DNA of 64,000 nucleotides, taken from positions 248,001 through 312,000 of the forward strand of contig CAKQVG010000001.1 of assembly GCA_934277695.1 (NCBI GenBank). Direction: 5' to 3'. The DNA comes from CAG-238 sp934277695. Lineage in GTDB: Bacteria; Bacillota; Clostridia; Peptostreptococcales; Anaerovoracaceae. The notes beneath the pieces were generated by a model that did no database searches, had not been told where the DNA came from, and saw only the letters and a list, made by a program, of their open reading frames with translations. Positions 35,801 through 43,393 of the stretch are shown in pieces (position 1 is the first letter of the stretch; the number at the start of each line of letters is the position of its first letter). Both the position numbers and the translations under genes were made by a program.

Positions 35801-38201
35801 TTTCTTCTATGGTCTCGCATTTTGGATGCGTGATTGTATAGGTATATTCGCCTTGCGGAAGGCTGTATGTCCCATCAGCCTCCGGTTTTACTATCGTATC
35901 TCCGCTCTTGACTGTGATGTAAATTTCGCTTTCCTTTCCTTTTAAGTCGTCCGGAAGTGTAATGCTGAACGCTGCCTTGTGGGATTCAAGTTTTGTCAGC
36001 GTGATGTCCTTCGCTATATCTTCGCTGCCGACTGTGATTGTCTCGGATTCACTTTTATAACCAAAAGCACTTACGGTGTAGGTGTATGTGCCGTTCTGCA
36101 CTGCAAATACGGTCTTACCATCAGCCGACTCTGAAGCAGCAGCTTCTGTCCCATCGGCAGCTTTCATTGATACCAGTGCATCTGCCGGAACAGTGTTAAA
36201 TGTTACTTGCGGAATACTCTTTAATTTGAAATCTTTTAAGTAGATACAATCGTCCTGCTTGTCTCCTGAATAATCCTTTCGATATGCTATTTCAACTTTG
36301 TCGCCTTTCTTAACCTGGAGCGCATAAGTTTTCCACTCTTCATTATTTGTCGTACCTATTTGCTCATTATTTATCTTTATATAGTCATATGAACTGCCTT
36401 CAGCACTTAAAATATAGTCAAAGGATAGTTCATACGCACGATCCAACTCTGAAAAATCAATCTGAACGGTTGCCGACGTATTTTTTTTGCGCTCAATATT
36501 TGATTTCAGGCACTCAGCTCCCAATTTAGTTGCATCAGAGAATGCATCATCCGACGGCTCTGTAGTGCCCCCAGTAGAGATAAAATATTTAACTTTTGCC
36601 TTACCTGCCAATGCGTTAAAAACGCTGCTTGGGAATGGTTTTTCTTTAACGCTGATTTGGTATTTTGTTGTCGCTCCTTTATAGCTTACGATGATGTCTT
36701 GACTTTCACTTACTGCTTCTGTATTCAAGTCACTGACCTCAAATCCGGCTCTAATGTCAACAGTACTGCCATCCTTATAGGTTACTGTAATCACTAAACC
36801 TGTTGTGTCAATAGTCTTATCTCCAACATAATATTGAATCTTTTCCGGCTGTGTCTTAACCTTAATGGAGTCCACCTTTTTAAGTTGAACCACTTCTGTC
36901 TTTGTTTTCCCAGCTTCGGTCAGAGTAATGCTGCCATCCTCTTGTTCCACACCAATTTCAGATGATGAAACAACGTAGCTATACTCTTTATTAATAAGTA
37001 GTTCATATTTGTTTTTTTCGCTCGTCGGTTGAACCCCAACGCCGTTTTGCGTCAGCTTAATCTCGTAGTTGTCTGCACCGTTTACCTCAAAAGCCACGGT
37101 GCCCCATTTGTTGGTATCTTTATCAAGGCTAACAGAAACACTATCCGGAGAAGCGGTCAGCGTTCCGTTGTCATCACTTACTGACACCTCTCTTGTTTCT
37201 GAAGTATATCCCTCGCAGCTTACAGTGCAGCTGTACTTGCCTGCAGGAAGCGCAATAGTACCGCCTGTTCCGGTATATACAACACTGCCTTCCTCAGCAC
37301 CGGTTTTTGTAATCGTCAATTGTGCATTTGCCGGTGTGATATCGAAGTTCACGCTTGCAGTCGGTGTTTCCCATTTTAATGCAGGGTAATCGCCTGCTTT
37401 GGGCTTGAAGGCAGAGCCGAGAAGAGTTGCAAACTCTGGAGATTTCATTTCATCGGCGGGTTTAGAAATAATTGCATTCAAGTTGTCAGACTTGTATACA
37501 TTCCCCCCCTTTTCGTAGCTACTATCTAAGTAATAGCAGTTGTTGATTGTTTCACCATTATGCCATCCAACAATAGCTCCACAATTTCCAAGTTCACCCA
37601 CGTCCAGCTGCCCTGCATTATAGCAGTTTTCAATCTTACTTGAACTATCTCCAGCAATGCCTCCGATGTGACCTCTACTACCAGTATAAGTTGACGTGAT
37701 CATTCCGATATTGTAACATTCACTAATGCTCCCAGTAGTTTTGCCTGCAATTCCTCCTACATATCTTCCGGTTGATGTAACGTTTGCGGCATTCTTACAG
37801 TTTTTAATTGTGCCTGCATTCATGCCGACAACTCCGGCAATCTTTTCTCCGCCGGAAACGATTCCTTCAACTGCAAGATTCTGAATCACCGCACTCGCAG
37901 AGGTTGATGTAAAAACTCCGTTCGTGGTTCCATCCAGCGTCACCGTATGCCCATCGCCATCGAATGTGCCTGTAAACACATTTTTATATGGCGTTTTCAC
38001 AGTGATATCCGCTGTCAGCTTATAGCTGCGATCTGCAACCATATCATAAAACTCAGTGTCAGTGCTGATTTCAGTCACATCTGCTGTATCAGCCCATGCG
38101 GTTTCCACTCCCATGCTGCTTGGCATGTAGGTAAACACCATCACGATTGCCATGAACACAACCAGTGCCTTTTTGAAATAACTTCTATTTGTTAGTTTCA
38201 A
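32823..38201 (-). CDS. Giant exported protein with GLUG, Ig-like and PEGA domains (5' part of split gene)
   Basis: A 1792-residue product. After a signal peptide (FKKALVVFMAIVMVFTYMPSS, cleavage near WADTADV) come GLUG-type repeats near 40-250 (GGVAGxxxG-like units: IAGVVGMNAGTIKNCKNAA, VGGIAGKTTGSISECYNIG). A Big_3-like Ig domain follows near 440 (YYVGDKTIDTTGLVITVTYKDG). At least four PEGA-like repeats come next (PADALVSMKAADG, APEGAVITVKQDGK, VPNNAVISVKNGDN), and a second GLUG block lies near 1500-1700. The start is TTG 38201 behind AAAGGAG. Its frame ends in TAG directly after CAAAAAG; the rest of the protein is in the -1 frame at 29755. It is governed by the leader at 38500-38860. Confidence 0.8.
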   Translation of the reverse strand: MKLTNRSYFKKALVVFMAIVMVFTYMPSSMGVETAWADTADVTEISTDTEFYDMVADRSYKLTADITVKTPYKNVFTGTFDGDGHTVTLDGTTNGVFTSTSASAVIQNLAVEGIVSGGEKIAGVVGMNAGTIKNCKNAANVTSTGRYVGGIAGKTTGSISECYNIGMITSTYTGSRGHIGGIAGDSSSKIENCYNAGQLDVGELGNCGAIVGWHNGETINNCYYLDSSYEKGGNVYKSDNLNAIISKPADEMKSPEFATLLGSAFKPKAGDYPALKWETPTASVNFDITPANAQLTITKTGAEEGSVVYTGTGGTIALPAGKYSCTVSCEGYTSETREVSVSDDNGTLTASPDSVSVSLDKDTNKWGTVAFEVNGADNYEIKLTQNGVGVQPTSEKNKYELLINKEYSYVVSSSEIGVEQEDGSITLTEAGKTKTEVVQLKKVDSIKVKTQPEKIQYYVGDKTIDTTGLVITVTYKDGSTVDIRAGFEVSDLNTEAVSESQDIIVSYKGATTKYQISVKEKPFPSSVFNALAGKAKVKYFISTGGTTEPSDDAFSDATKLGAECLKSNIERKKNTSATVQIDFSELDRAYELSFDYILSAEGSSYDYIKINNEQIGTTNNEEWKTYALQVKKGDKVEIAYRKDYSGDKQDDCIYLKDFKLKSIPQVTFNTVPADALVSMKAADGTEAAASESADGKTVFAVQNGTYTYTVSAFGYKSESETITVGSEDIAKDITLTKLESHKAAFSITLPDDLKGKESEIYITVKSGDTIVKPEADGTYSLPQGEYTYTITHPKCETIEESFTIEGSDVTKNITLIRKLVFSDFFDGISDRLTATNDATYPFKAVKGEATGGSDNYLESTNKGPSSGYGSTTTSTLTLEAKAPAKISFDAWYSTYGSDSSYSNYGLLLKKNGVQFAKKYGESSDWENVSVKVTAQDKIAIAYAYYKSYYDSAPYEYCIRLKNFTVTPLTALTFTDAPEGAVITVKQDGKIVDAEKDGSYLLEKGRYTYSVTAFGYRAIEDAALEVLESDVTSGSKTQTVTMEQEAKQLITFTVTKPDGIEADAAVTVKYEDAVKATLTGGNYSCELPAGRYTYTVTCTGCETESGTFEVVAAAVEVPIALEKTLTFEDFFTEFNERATVKNSTNYYKFRPVKEGAIKYLQSSNTSDGTTSSITFTFQKSTKLNFKYMVSEEGSISTGSNYGLIIERNGKQIAEIEEVSENWKDYSVSAKAEDVITLTYKCYVNDYAMSKNDKDFVRLKDFTAAPLTEVSFEGVPNNAVISVKNGDNVIAPVDGSYLLEVGNYSYSVTAFGYMPATNQALTIAGEEETKTVTVSMTETARHAVSFQVTPSGAAIVVKNEAGETMSALDGNASSYSLPANEKYSYEVSAGGYVSKSGYFTADGAKKIEVTLAAAGDAWDGITTKKPTLTNGVYQISSAAELAWFAAKVSEDAAINGELTQNINLNDKEWTSFGAYDYKNDNSGFAGTLDGYGYSIIGLSGKGGLLDCIAPNGKVKNLNVFGKIIGTSHLGGIANTSRGTIENCLFSGTITNTYSGNSAAGIVGRAMTGNIIKNCVSHAGIANTSNGYNLTLNLGGIAGYTYGAIENCYFTGSISSNPNKAGNKAIGGLVGELKSSAVLKNSYTIGAVTGPETGIGSVIGINSGTVENTYVLTNLCANTIATNSAKTGVNIQEKTADEMREALFAYTLGAAYNQDSKGDINNGFPVLQWQGGTEPKVPQFEQNALADMKAIVLKDKTRADALEAEKKVFTDDDTLEGWQAFYEDDTLTWDDIFKK

Positions 38202-38353
38202 TTCTTTTTCTCCTTTCAAATTTATCGCATTTTTGCCGGTCTTGATGCAATTTTGCCGATAATACTTGAAAAGAGTCTTTGTTTTGGTTATAGTTTTTTC
38301 AAGACAGCAAAACTGCCGCTCGTTTTACGGCCGGCATATTGTTGTTAACCGCT

Positions 38354-38396
38354 CGGCACCGCCAATTTTCCAGGTTCACGGTGCCGGGCTTTTTTA
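38354..38396 (+). terminator. Plus-strand terminator-like hairpin inside leader B
   Basis: CGGCACCG (38354-38361) pairs with CGGTGCCG (38379-38386), followed by GGCTTTTTTATA on the plus strand, opposite to the gene. It could end an antisense transcript. No plus-strand gene precedes it. Confidence 0.5.
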
Positions 38397-38457
38397 TATA
38401 ATACCCTTTCGGTTATTATCATGGTTTCTTGACATGCTACCATGCCTCTTTGCCACC

Positions 38458-38485
38458 GGCAGCACCGCACCCTTGCGATGCCGCC
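38458..38485 (-). other. Conserved hairpin upstream of the coding start, copy B
   Basis: GGCGGCATCGCA pairs with TGCGGTGCTGCC (12 bp with wobbles) on the minus strand. Its place after T2 matches the hairpin at 29254-29281, with changed bases in paired positions. Confidence 0.6.
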
Positions 38486-38499
38486 TATATGTTTGGATG

Positions 38500-38532
38500 A
38501 AAAGAAAAACAGACCGTCTTGCGACAGTCTGT
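38500..38532 (-). terminator. Leader terminator T2, copy B
   Basis: ACAGACTGTC pairs with GACGGTCTGT (10 bp, one wobble) around GCAA on the minus strand, followed by TTTTTCTTTTC. Confidence 0.85.
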
Positions 38533-38546
38533 GAATTTATCATTGT

Positions 38547-38580
38547 AAAAAGGCTCTTCCTCAATCGGAAGTCCGCCTTT
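38547..38580 (-). terminator. Leader terminator T1, copy B
   Basis: AAAGGC...CTTCC pairs with GGAAG...GCCTTT on the minus strand, followed by TTTTTAC. It corresponds to T1 of copy A, with a different inner stem. Confidence 0.8.
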
Positions 38581-38683
38581 CGGTCTAAAAAGTGCCACCG
38601 GCGAACGTCCCTGCCGCTCTAACAGGAATATCCTTATGCCATGTTTACCTTTTTAAGTGATGCTCACTCTGCCTCAGAGAATT
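38581..38683 (-). promoter_or_regulatory. Second conserved leader RNA region, copy B
   Basis: Conserved with 29379-29482: GAGGCAGAGTGAGCATC, AAAGGTAAAC, a GGCAGGGACGTTCG block and CGGTGGCACTTTTTAGACC on the minus strand. Not recognised as a known riboswitch. Confidence 0.5.
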
Positions 38684-38688
38684 CATAC

Positions 38689-38806
38689 ATCTAAGCGATA
38701 ACTCGTCTCCCGACTCGTCGCCTGCCCGGCGCATCACGGTTGCTGAGAAACAGCCGGAGAATCTCACTCCACTTCCGTTAGTTACCCTTATAAACTGCAT
38801 ATTAAG
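38689..38806 (-). promoter_or_regulatory. Cobalamin riboswitch (class II-like), copy B
   Basis: Same core as copy A on the minus strand: GGTAACTAACGGAAGTGG, AGTGAGATTCTCC, the CTCAGCAACCGTGATG block and GAGTCGGGAGACGAGTT. The variable arm between the core and the B12 box differs in sequence and is shorter than in copy A. It probably controls the split giant gene. Boundaries are approximate. Confidence 0.75.
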
Positions 38807-38831
38807 TTTTGCCATAATCGGCTATGTGCAT

Positions 38832-38860
38832 ATGTTACCACTTGGCATGCAAAAAAGCAA
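38832..38860 (-). promoter_or_regulatory. Promoter of riboswitch unit B
   Basis: TTGCTT (38855-38860), 17 bp and TAACAT (38832-38837). It is about 40 bp downstream (in transcription) of the inverted-hexamer array. Confidence 0.55.
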
Positions 38861-38900
38861 GGGGATTTTACGAAATATATCTGCCTTCTTTTTTTGCAAG

Positions 38901-38989
38901 TTAGAACATTTTGCCTGATTTTCGCGGGGTGTTCTAATTTTTCAAATTCGTTTTAGAATAGGAAGCCGCCTTTTCAGTACGCATTCTAA
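38901..38989. repeat. Inverted-hexamer array, first pair (TTAGAA...TTCTAA)
   Basis: Two 37-bp units, 38901-38937 and 38953-38989, each start with TTAGAA and end with TTCTAA around 25 bp of differing sequence, and are 15 bp apart. Corresponding hexamers are 52 bp apart; adjacent ones are 31 or 21 bp apart, about 5, 3 and 2 helical turns. The pair lies upstream of the promoter of riboswitch unit B. Confidence 0.65.
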
Positions 38990-39142
38990 TTTCCTCTCCC
39001 TTAATATTGCTTTTTTGCCTGTTTTATCCTTGGAATTCTTTCCATCACGCCTCTACATGTCCGGCAAGAAGTCATCTTCGACCCTTTCCTCAGCCCTTTT
39101 CGGCCTTTTCAACCTTTTTGGACACTGTTTGATGCCTCTTTT
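38990..39142. other. Spacer between the two hexamer pairs
   Basis: A pyrimidine-rich 153-bp stretch with no gene, promoter or repeat that I could support. Confidence 0.5.
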
Positions 39143-39231
39143 TTAGAACTGGAAGGAATTTTCCGCTAGGCTATTCTAAATCGTCCGAAAAAAATTAGAA
39201 TGCGAACTCAACTTTCAGGTTTCATATCTAA
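39143..39231. repeat. Inverted-hexamer array, second pair
   Basis: Units 39143-39179 (TTAGAA...TTCTAA) and 39195-39231 (TTAGAA...ATCTAA) are again 37 bp long with a 15-bp gap. The last hexamer has one mismatch but stands at the exact expected position. Confidence 0.65.
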
Positions 39232-39282
39232 ATTCCGAATTTCATGCAGCGCCAAAGCGGCTCGGAGGAGGCGCAATGTGTC

Positions 39283-39319
39283 AAAAAAATCGCCTGCGGC
39301 GTGTCCCACAGGCGATTTT
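39283..39319 (-). terminator. Terminator of the kdd-kam-ctf operon
   Basis: AAAATCGCCTG and CAGGCGATTTT form an 11-bp stem, then TTT on the minus strand. Two related palindromic elements lie between it and ctfB. Confidence 0.75.
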
Positions 39320-39341
39320 AGCAAGCATTCTTAGAAACGCC

Positions 39342-39449
39342 GGATTTTTCGTTCACCGCTAGGAAACAAGATTTCGAAGCGCGGAGCATACTTGAAGTAT
39401 GTGAGCACTGAGAAAATCGAAGTTGACAACGCGGTGGGCATATGAATCC
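39342..39449. repeat. Palindromic intergenic element, copy 1
   Basis: The ends GGATT...CACCGC and GCGGTG...AATCC are inverted repeats. The centre holds GCGGAGCATACTTGAAGTAT and GTGAGCAC, shared with copy 2. It is about 108 bp long and resembles dispersed REP/MITE-like elements with terminator-like ends. Confidence 0.6.
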
Positions 39450-39460
39450 TAAATGCGCAG

Positions 39461-39565
39461 AAAAAATCGTCTGTGGCTAGGCGGCAAGATGTCGAGGAGC
39501 GGAGCATACATGTTAGTACGTGAGCACCGCAGAACATCGCAGCCAACAACGCCACAGGCGATTTT
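39461..39565. repeat. Palindromic intergenic element, copy 2
   Basis: AAAATCGTCTGTGGC (39463-39477) and GCCACAGGCGATTTT (39551-39565) are near-perfect inverted ends with one wobble. The core GAGCGGAGCATAC and ACGTGAGCACCGC matches copy 1. Its end sequence repeats that of the terminator at 39283, as if both came from one terminator-like unit. Confidence 0.65.
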
Positions 39566-39574
39566 AGCAAGCAT

Positions 39575-40231
39575 TTACTCTTCTTCCATAGCCTTCATGT
39601 TCGGATCCTTGTGAAGTTCACAGCCTGTTGCAGCCTGTAATTCTTCCCAAGTGTAGTCAGGGTGAAGTTCTGTTACCCAGATACCGTCTTCTCTGACTTC
39701 CATAACAGCCATTTCAGTGATGATCTTAGTTACGCATCTTTCTGCTGTAAGCGGAAGAGTGCATTTCTTTAAGATTTTGTGGTTGCCTTTCTGAGTGTGG
39801 AGCATTGTGATGATAACTTCCGGGCATCCTGCACAAAGGTCCATAGCACCGCCCATACCTGCAACCTTCTTGCCGGGTACGATCCAGTTAGCAAGGTCTC
39901 CGTTTTCAGCAACTTCCATAGCCCCGAGAACTGTAGCCTTAACATGTCCGCCTCTTACGAGACCGAAGGATTCTGCTGTATCGAAGTATTTTACTCTTGG
40001 AACAGCGGTTACATAGGTACCACCGGAGTTGATGATGTCAACATCAACATTGGAAGCATCTGCAACTGCATCGATTCCTGCGAAACCGTTTTCGGAGTGG
40101 AAAGTAACGGTAACATCATCCGGAATATAATCTGCGACCATAGTCGGAAGACCGATACCTAAGTTAGCGAATTCGCCGTCCTTAAATTCTTTCGCGCATC
40201 TTTTCGCGATTCTTACTTTTAAATCTGCCAT
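39575..40231 (-). CDS. ctfB: Butyryl-CoA:acetoacetate CoA-transferase, subunit B
   Basis: A 218-residue family I CoA-transferase subunit. The catalytic Glu sits in FHSENGFAG near 46; GGHVKATVLGAMEV and AVMEVREDG are family motifs. In lysine fermentation this enzyme moves CoA between acetoacetate and butyryl-CoA, the exit to butyrate. The position at the end of the kam operon supports that substrate over the generic acetoacetate transferase. The ATG follows GAAGGAG, and the gene overlaps ctfA by 13 bp. Last gene of the operon. Confidence 0.9.
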   Translation of the reverse strand: MADLKVRIAKRCAKEFKDGEFANLGIGLPTMVADYIPDDVTVTFHSENGFAGIDAVADASNVDVDIINSGGTYVTAVPRVKYFDTAESFGLVRGGHVKATVLGAMEVAENGDLANWIVPGKKVAGMGGAMDLCAGCPEVIITMLHTQKGNHKILKKCTLPLTAERCVTKIITEMAVMEVREDGIWVTELHPDYTWEELQAATGCELHKDPNMKAMEEE

Positions 40232-40944
40232 TTCTTTTCTCCTTCCACAATAGTATCTACGAGCACGCCCGCAACTGCGAAGTAATCAGGATCGATTTCG
40301 CCTATTTCAACTAATTTTTCAGGAGCAATGATTGTGTGCTTGGAAGCGCCAGCCATTACATAGTTGAAGTTCTTAGTTGCTTTGGAGCAGTAGTAGTTAC
40401 CGAATTTGTCGGCAACGGATGGTCTGATGAATGAATAGTCAGCATACAGCGGTAATTCGAATAAGTACTTCTTACCGTTAATTTCTACGACTTTCTTTTC
40501 TCTTCCGAGTTCATCAAGCTCTGTTTCCATAGGTGTACCAACACCGGTAGGAGTAAGTACGCCGCCAAGACCGTAAGCTGCTGCTCTGATCTTTTCAGCT
40601 AATGTTCCTTGCGGAACCAATGTGTATTTGAGAGTTCCGTCTGCGAACTGTTCGTTCAGTTTCGGGTTAACGCCAAGGTGAGATGCGATAATGTGATCTA
40701 CCATATGGTGTTCAAGTAATTTACCAATACCTCTTGCGGTCTTTGCTGCGAATTCGCCAGCAGGCTGACCTGCATCAAGACCACCATCGTTACCGATAAC
40801 AGTGAGATGCTTTACGCCTTTTTCTACTAATGCATCCATCAAGATTTCAGGGGAACCTGTTGCAAGGAATCCACCTACCATGATAGTCATACCGTCTTGT
40901 ACGCCGGCTACTGCTTCTTGAGCAGTCTTAATTTTGTTAATCAT
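40219..40944 (-). CDS. ctfA: Butyryl-CoA:acetoacetate CoA-transferase, subunit A
   Basis: A 241-residue partner of ctfB. It shows the subunit A glycine loop MVGGFLATGSPEIL near 22, the NDGGLDAGQP segment and GVGTPMETELDELG. It forms a heteromer with subunit B, which carries the catalytic Glu. The ATG follows GGAAGGTG. A GC-rich hairpin at 40979-41000 lies between kamE and this gene. Confidence 0.9.
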   Translation of the reverse strand: MINKIKTAQEAVAGVQDGMTIMVGGFLATGSPEILMDALVEKGVKHLTVIGNDGGLDAGQPAGEFAAKTARGIGKLLEHHMVDHIIASHLGVNPKLNEQFADGTLKYTLVPQGTLAEKIRAAAYGLGGVLTPTGVGTPMETELDELGREKKVVEINGKKYLFELPLYADYSFIRPSVADKFGNYYCSKATKNFNYVMAGASKHTIIAPEKLVEIGEIDPDYFAVAGVLVDTIVEGEKKWQI

Positions 40945-40978
40945 GTTTTCACCTTCCTGTTTAATATAAAATTCACCT

Positions 40979-41000
40979 GCCCGGCATATTCCAGCCGGGC
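40979..41000 (-). other. Intercistronic hairpin, kamE-ctfA
   Basis: GCCCGGC pairs with GCCGGGC around 8 bases. No U run follows, so it is more likely an mRNA stability or processing element than a terminator. Confidence 0.6.
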
Positions 41001-41016
41001 AAATGTAATTCTTATC

Positions 41017-41811
41017 TTATCTGTCAGCAATGTTTGGCTTGTTCTGCCATCCGCGCTTTTCGACTTCCTGCATGATGTAGGACATTACATGTTCTGCATA
41101 TTTTCCGGGACCGAAACCTGCATCATAACCTAATTCCTGAGCAAGCTCGTGGGAGATTCTCGGACCGCCGCAAGTAAGGATAACCTTGTCGCGAAGACCT
41201 TCTGCTTCGAGGAGTTCTTCCATCTGAGTAAGCTGCTTGATGTGGATATCCTTCTGAGTTACAGTCTGGGATACCAGAATAGCATCGGCATTTACTTCCT
41301 TAGCCTTTGCGATTAATGCTTCGCAAGGAACCTGGGAGCCCATGTTGTAAGGAACTACGTTCTTGAATCTTTCAAGACCGAAGTGCCCGTGGAAGCCCTT
41401 CATCTGAATGATTGCGTCGATACCTACGGTATGAGCATCGGATTCGATGGAAGCTCCAACTACAACGATGTCTCTGCCGATGTGTTCGCCAATCCATTCA
41501 CCGCATTCTACACGATCCATAACAGTACCTTCTACCTTTGGAACCTTGATTGCTGTGAAGTCGATGGTTGCCTGAGCTGCTCCGTATACAACGAAGAAAG
41601 TGTATCCCGGAGTCAACTCGCAGTAATATGTTACGTTAGGTTCTTCAAAACCCATTTTCTTTGCATACTGCTTTGCGCATTCTTCTGCTTCTTCACCATA
41701 AGGAACCGGAAGCGTAAATGCCATTTCAACTTTACCGTCATTTAATGCGTCGCCGTAAGGCTTAACACAAGTTAAATCAACCTGAGTTGTTGCTGTCTTG
41801 TTATCTGCCAT
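41017..41811 (-). CDS. kamE: Lysine 5,6-aminomutase beta subunit
   Basis: The cobalamin-binding subunit (264 residues) of the AdoCbl/PLP enzyme that moves the terminal amino group of (3S)-beta-lysine or D-lysine. SDAHTVG (Asp 125, His 127, Gly 130) is the base-off cobalamin motif, and the Lys in QMKGFHGHFG near 138 matches the PLP lysine of the family. The N-terminal 100 residues form the dimer domain. The ATG follows GGAGGTAGG, 14 bp after kamD. It gives the operon its cobalamin need. Confidence 0.95.
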   Translation of the reverse strand: MADNKTATTQVDLTCVKPYGDALNDGKVEMAFTLPVPYGEEAEECAKQYAKKMGFEEPNVTYYCELTPGYTFFVVYGAAQATIDFTAIKVPKVEGTVMDRVECGEWIGEHIGRDIVVVGASIESDAHTVGIDAIIQMKGFHGHFGLERFKNVVPYNMGSQVPCEALIAKAKEVNADAILVSQTVTQKDIHIKQLTQMEELLEAEGLRDKVILTCGGPRISHELAQELGYDAGFGPGKYAEHVMSYIMQEVEKRGWQNKPNIADR

Positions 41812-41825
41812 TGTTTCCTACCTCC

Positions 41826-43379
41826 TTATTCATGATCCATAAACAGTGCGATAAACGGATTGAAGTAGTTTTCACCCTTTGTGCAAACGCCTTCAAGACC
41901 GTGTCCACCGTCAAACGGACGCTTTACGCCGCCGAAAATACCTTTTTCGATAGTTGCAAAAAGACCTTCTTTTTCAACTTCTGCAAGGAGTGCGTCAGCT
42001 TTGCCTAAAACTTCCTGTGCTCTCTTCTGGATGATACCGTCTTTCTTGAATTCAACTTCATCACCGATGTGTTTGCAGTTGTTGAAGATGTACTTCGCGT
42101 TTTCGATGGAGAGGTATCTGTCCTGCATATGCGGTGTGTGGATAGCTTCTGTAAGCATACCCAACAGCTGCAGGGACTGACCGGACCAGATTGCTACTAA
42201 GTTGAACAGAGCATCCTGGATGTGACCTCTGAAGATGTTTCCTGTCATGAACTTTGTAGGCGGCATGTATTTTAATCTTGCGTTCGGGAAGATTTCTCTT
42301 GCCATGATAGCCTGTGATAATTCAAGAAGGAATCCGTCTTCTGTATTTGGATCCATTTCGAAAGCGTGACCAAGACCCATCTGGTTTTCAGGGATGTTGG
42401 CAAGTACAGCGAACTGTTCGTTGATGAACTGGGAAGCTGTTACTGTATGTGCTGCTTCGATTGCGTCGTCAGTTGTAAGGTAGTTATCTTCGCCGGAGTT
42501 GAAGATGATGCCGCAGTATCCGATGATAACTCTGGACATGAACTGGTCAACCAGAGTTCTCTGCATGTTGATGTCTCTGAACAGGATTCCGTAGATTGCG
42601 TCATTAAGCATAACGTCAAGTCTTTCAAGAGCTCCCATTGCAGCGATTTCAGGCATGCACATACCGGATGAGTAGTTACATAATCTGATGTATCTGCCAA
42701 CTTCTTCACCAACTTCGTCAAGAGCTTTTCTCATGATTCTGAAGTTTTCCTGTGTTGCGTATGTACCGCCGAAACCTTCTGTAGTAGGTCCGTAAGGAAC
42801 ATAGTCAAGAAGGGACTGAGCAGTTGTTCTGATAACTGCGATGATGTCAGCACCCTGTCTTGCAGCAGCCTGAGCCTGGATAACGTCTTCATAGATATTA
42901 CCTGTTGCTACGATTACGTAAAGATAAGGTTCCGGACCTTCGCCGATTCTTTCGAGGTATTCTTTTCTCTTAGCCTTCTGCATATCGATTCTTTCGAATG
43001 TTTTCTTGATAGCCGGCTTTAATGCTTCCGCAGCTTCTTCCTGTGAGCAAGTTGGAAGCTTCGTGATTTCGAGCTTTCCTGCTGCGATTTCTTCTGCGAT
43101 TTCCTGCGGCTGCTTGCCTGTCTGAACGATTGCGTTTCCGATCCAGTAAGCTGCACCTGTAGGGAGAGCTCCTGCATCTTTGATGTGGTCTACAACCACG
43201 TTAGGAAGCGGTGTTTCCAGTTCGTCAACACCGTCAATGCCTAAAAGTCTCACAATTGTTCTTTCGGTTGACACTGTTGTGTGACGCTCGATGAATTCCT
43301 GCATGTCATGTGCGATATTAGCGGCATGCTGGCGAGCGCTGTCAACAACTTTTGGGTCAATGTTAAGTTTGCTTTTCAT
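41826..43379 (-). CDS. kamD: Lysine 5,6-aminomutase alpha subunit
   Basis: The 517-residue catalytic TIM-barrel subunit. Conserved segments include ALPTGAAYWIGNAI, YVIVATGNIYEDVIQAQAAARQGADI, YGPTTEGFGGTYATQENFR and IIGYCGIIFNSGEDNY, which line the PLP and AdoCbl faces. With KamE it converts beta-lysine to 3,5-diaminohexanoate. The start at 43379 (MKSKLNIDPK) follows AAGGAG; the open frame extends 6 codons further. It lies 14 bp after kamC. Confidence 0.95.
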   Translation of the reverse strand: MKSKLNIDPKVVDSARQHAANIAHDMQEFIERHTTVSTERTIVRLLGIDGVDELETPLPNVVVDHIKDAGALPTGAAYWIGNAIVQTGKQPQEIAEEIAAGKLEITKLPTCSQEEAAEALKPAIKKTFERIDMQKAKRKEYLERIGEGPEPYLYVIVATGNIYEDVIQAQAAARQGADIIAVIRTTAQSLLDYVPYGPTTEGFGGTYATQENFRIMRKALDEVGEEVGRYIRLCNYSSGMCMPEIAAMGALERLDVMLNDAIYGILFRDINMQRTLVDQFMSRVIIGYCGIIFNSGEDNYLTTDDAIEAAHTVTASQFINEQFAVLANIPENQMGLGHAFEMDPNTEDGFLLELSQAIMAREIFPNARLKYMPPTKFMTGNIFRGHIQDALFNLVAIWSGQSLQLLGMLTEAIHTPHMQDRYLSIENAKYIFNNCKHIGDEVEFKKDGIIQKRAQEVLGKADALLAEVEKEGLFATIEKGIFGGVKRPFDGGHGLEGVCTKGENYFNPFIALFMDHE

Positions 43380-43393
43380 CCTTTTTCTCCTTA

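Noticed and set aside
39331..39570. 79-codon open frame on the minus strand after ctfB
   Set aside because: It runs through two palindromic elements and is explained by them; no ribosome site.
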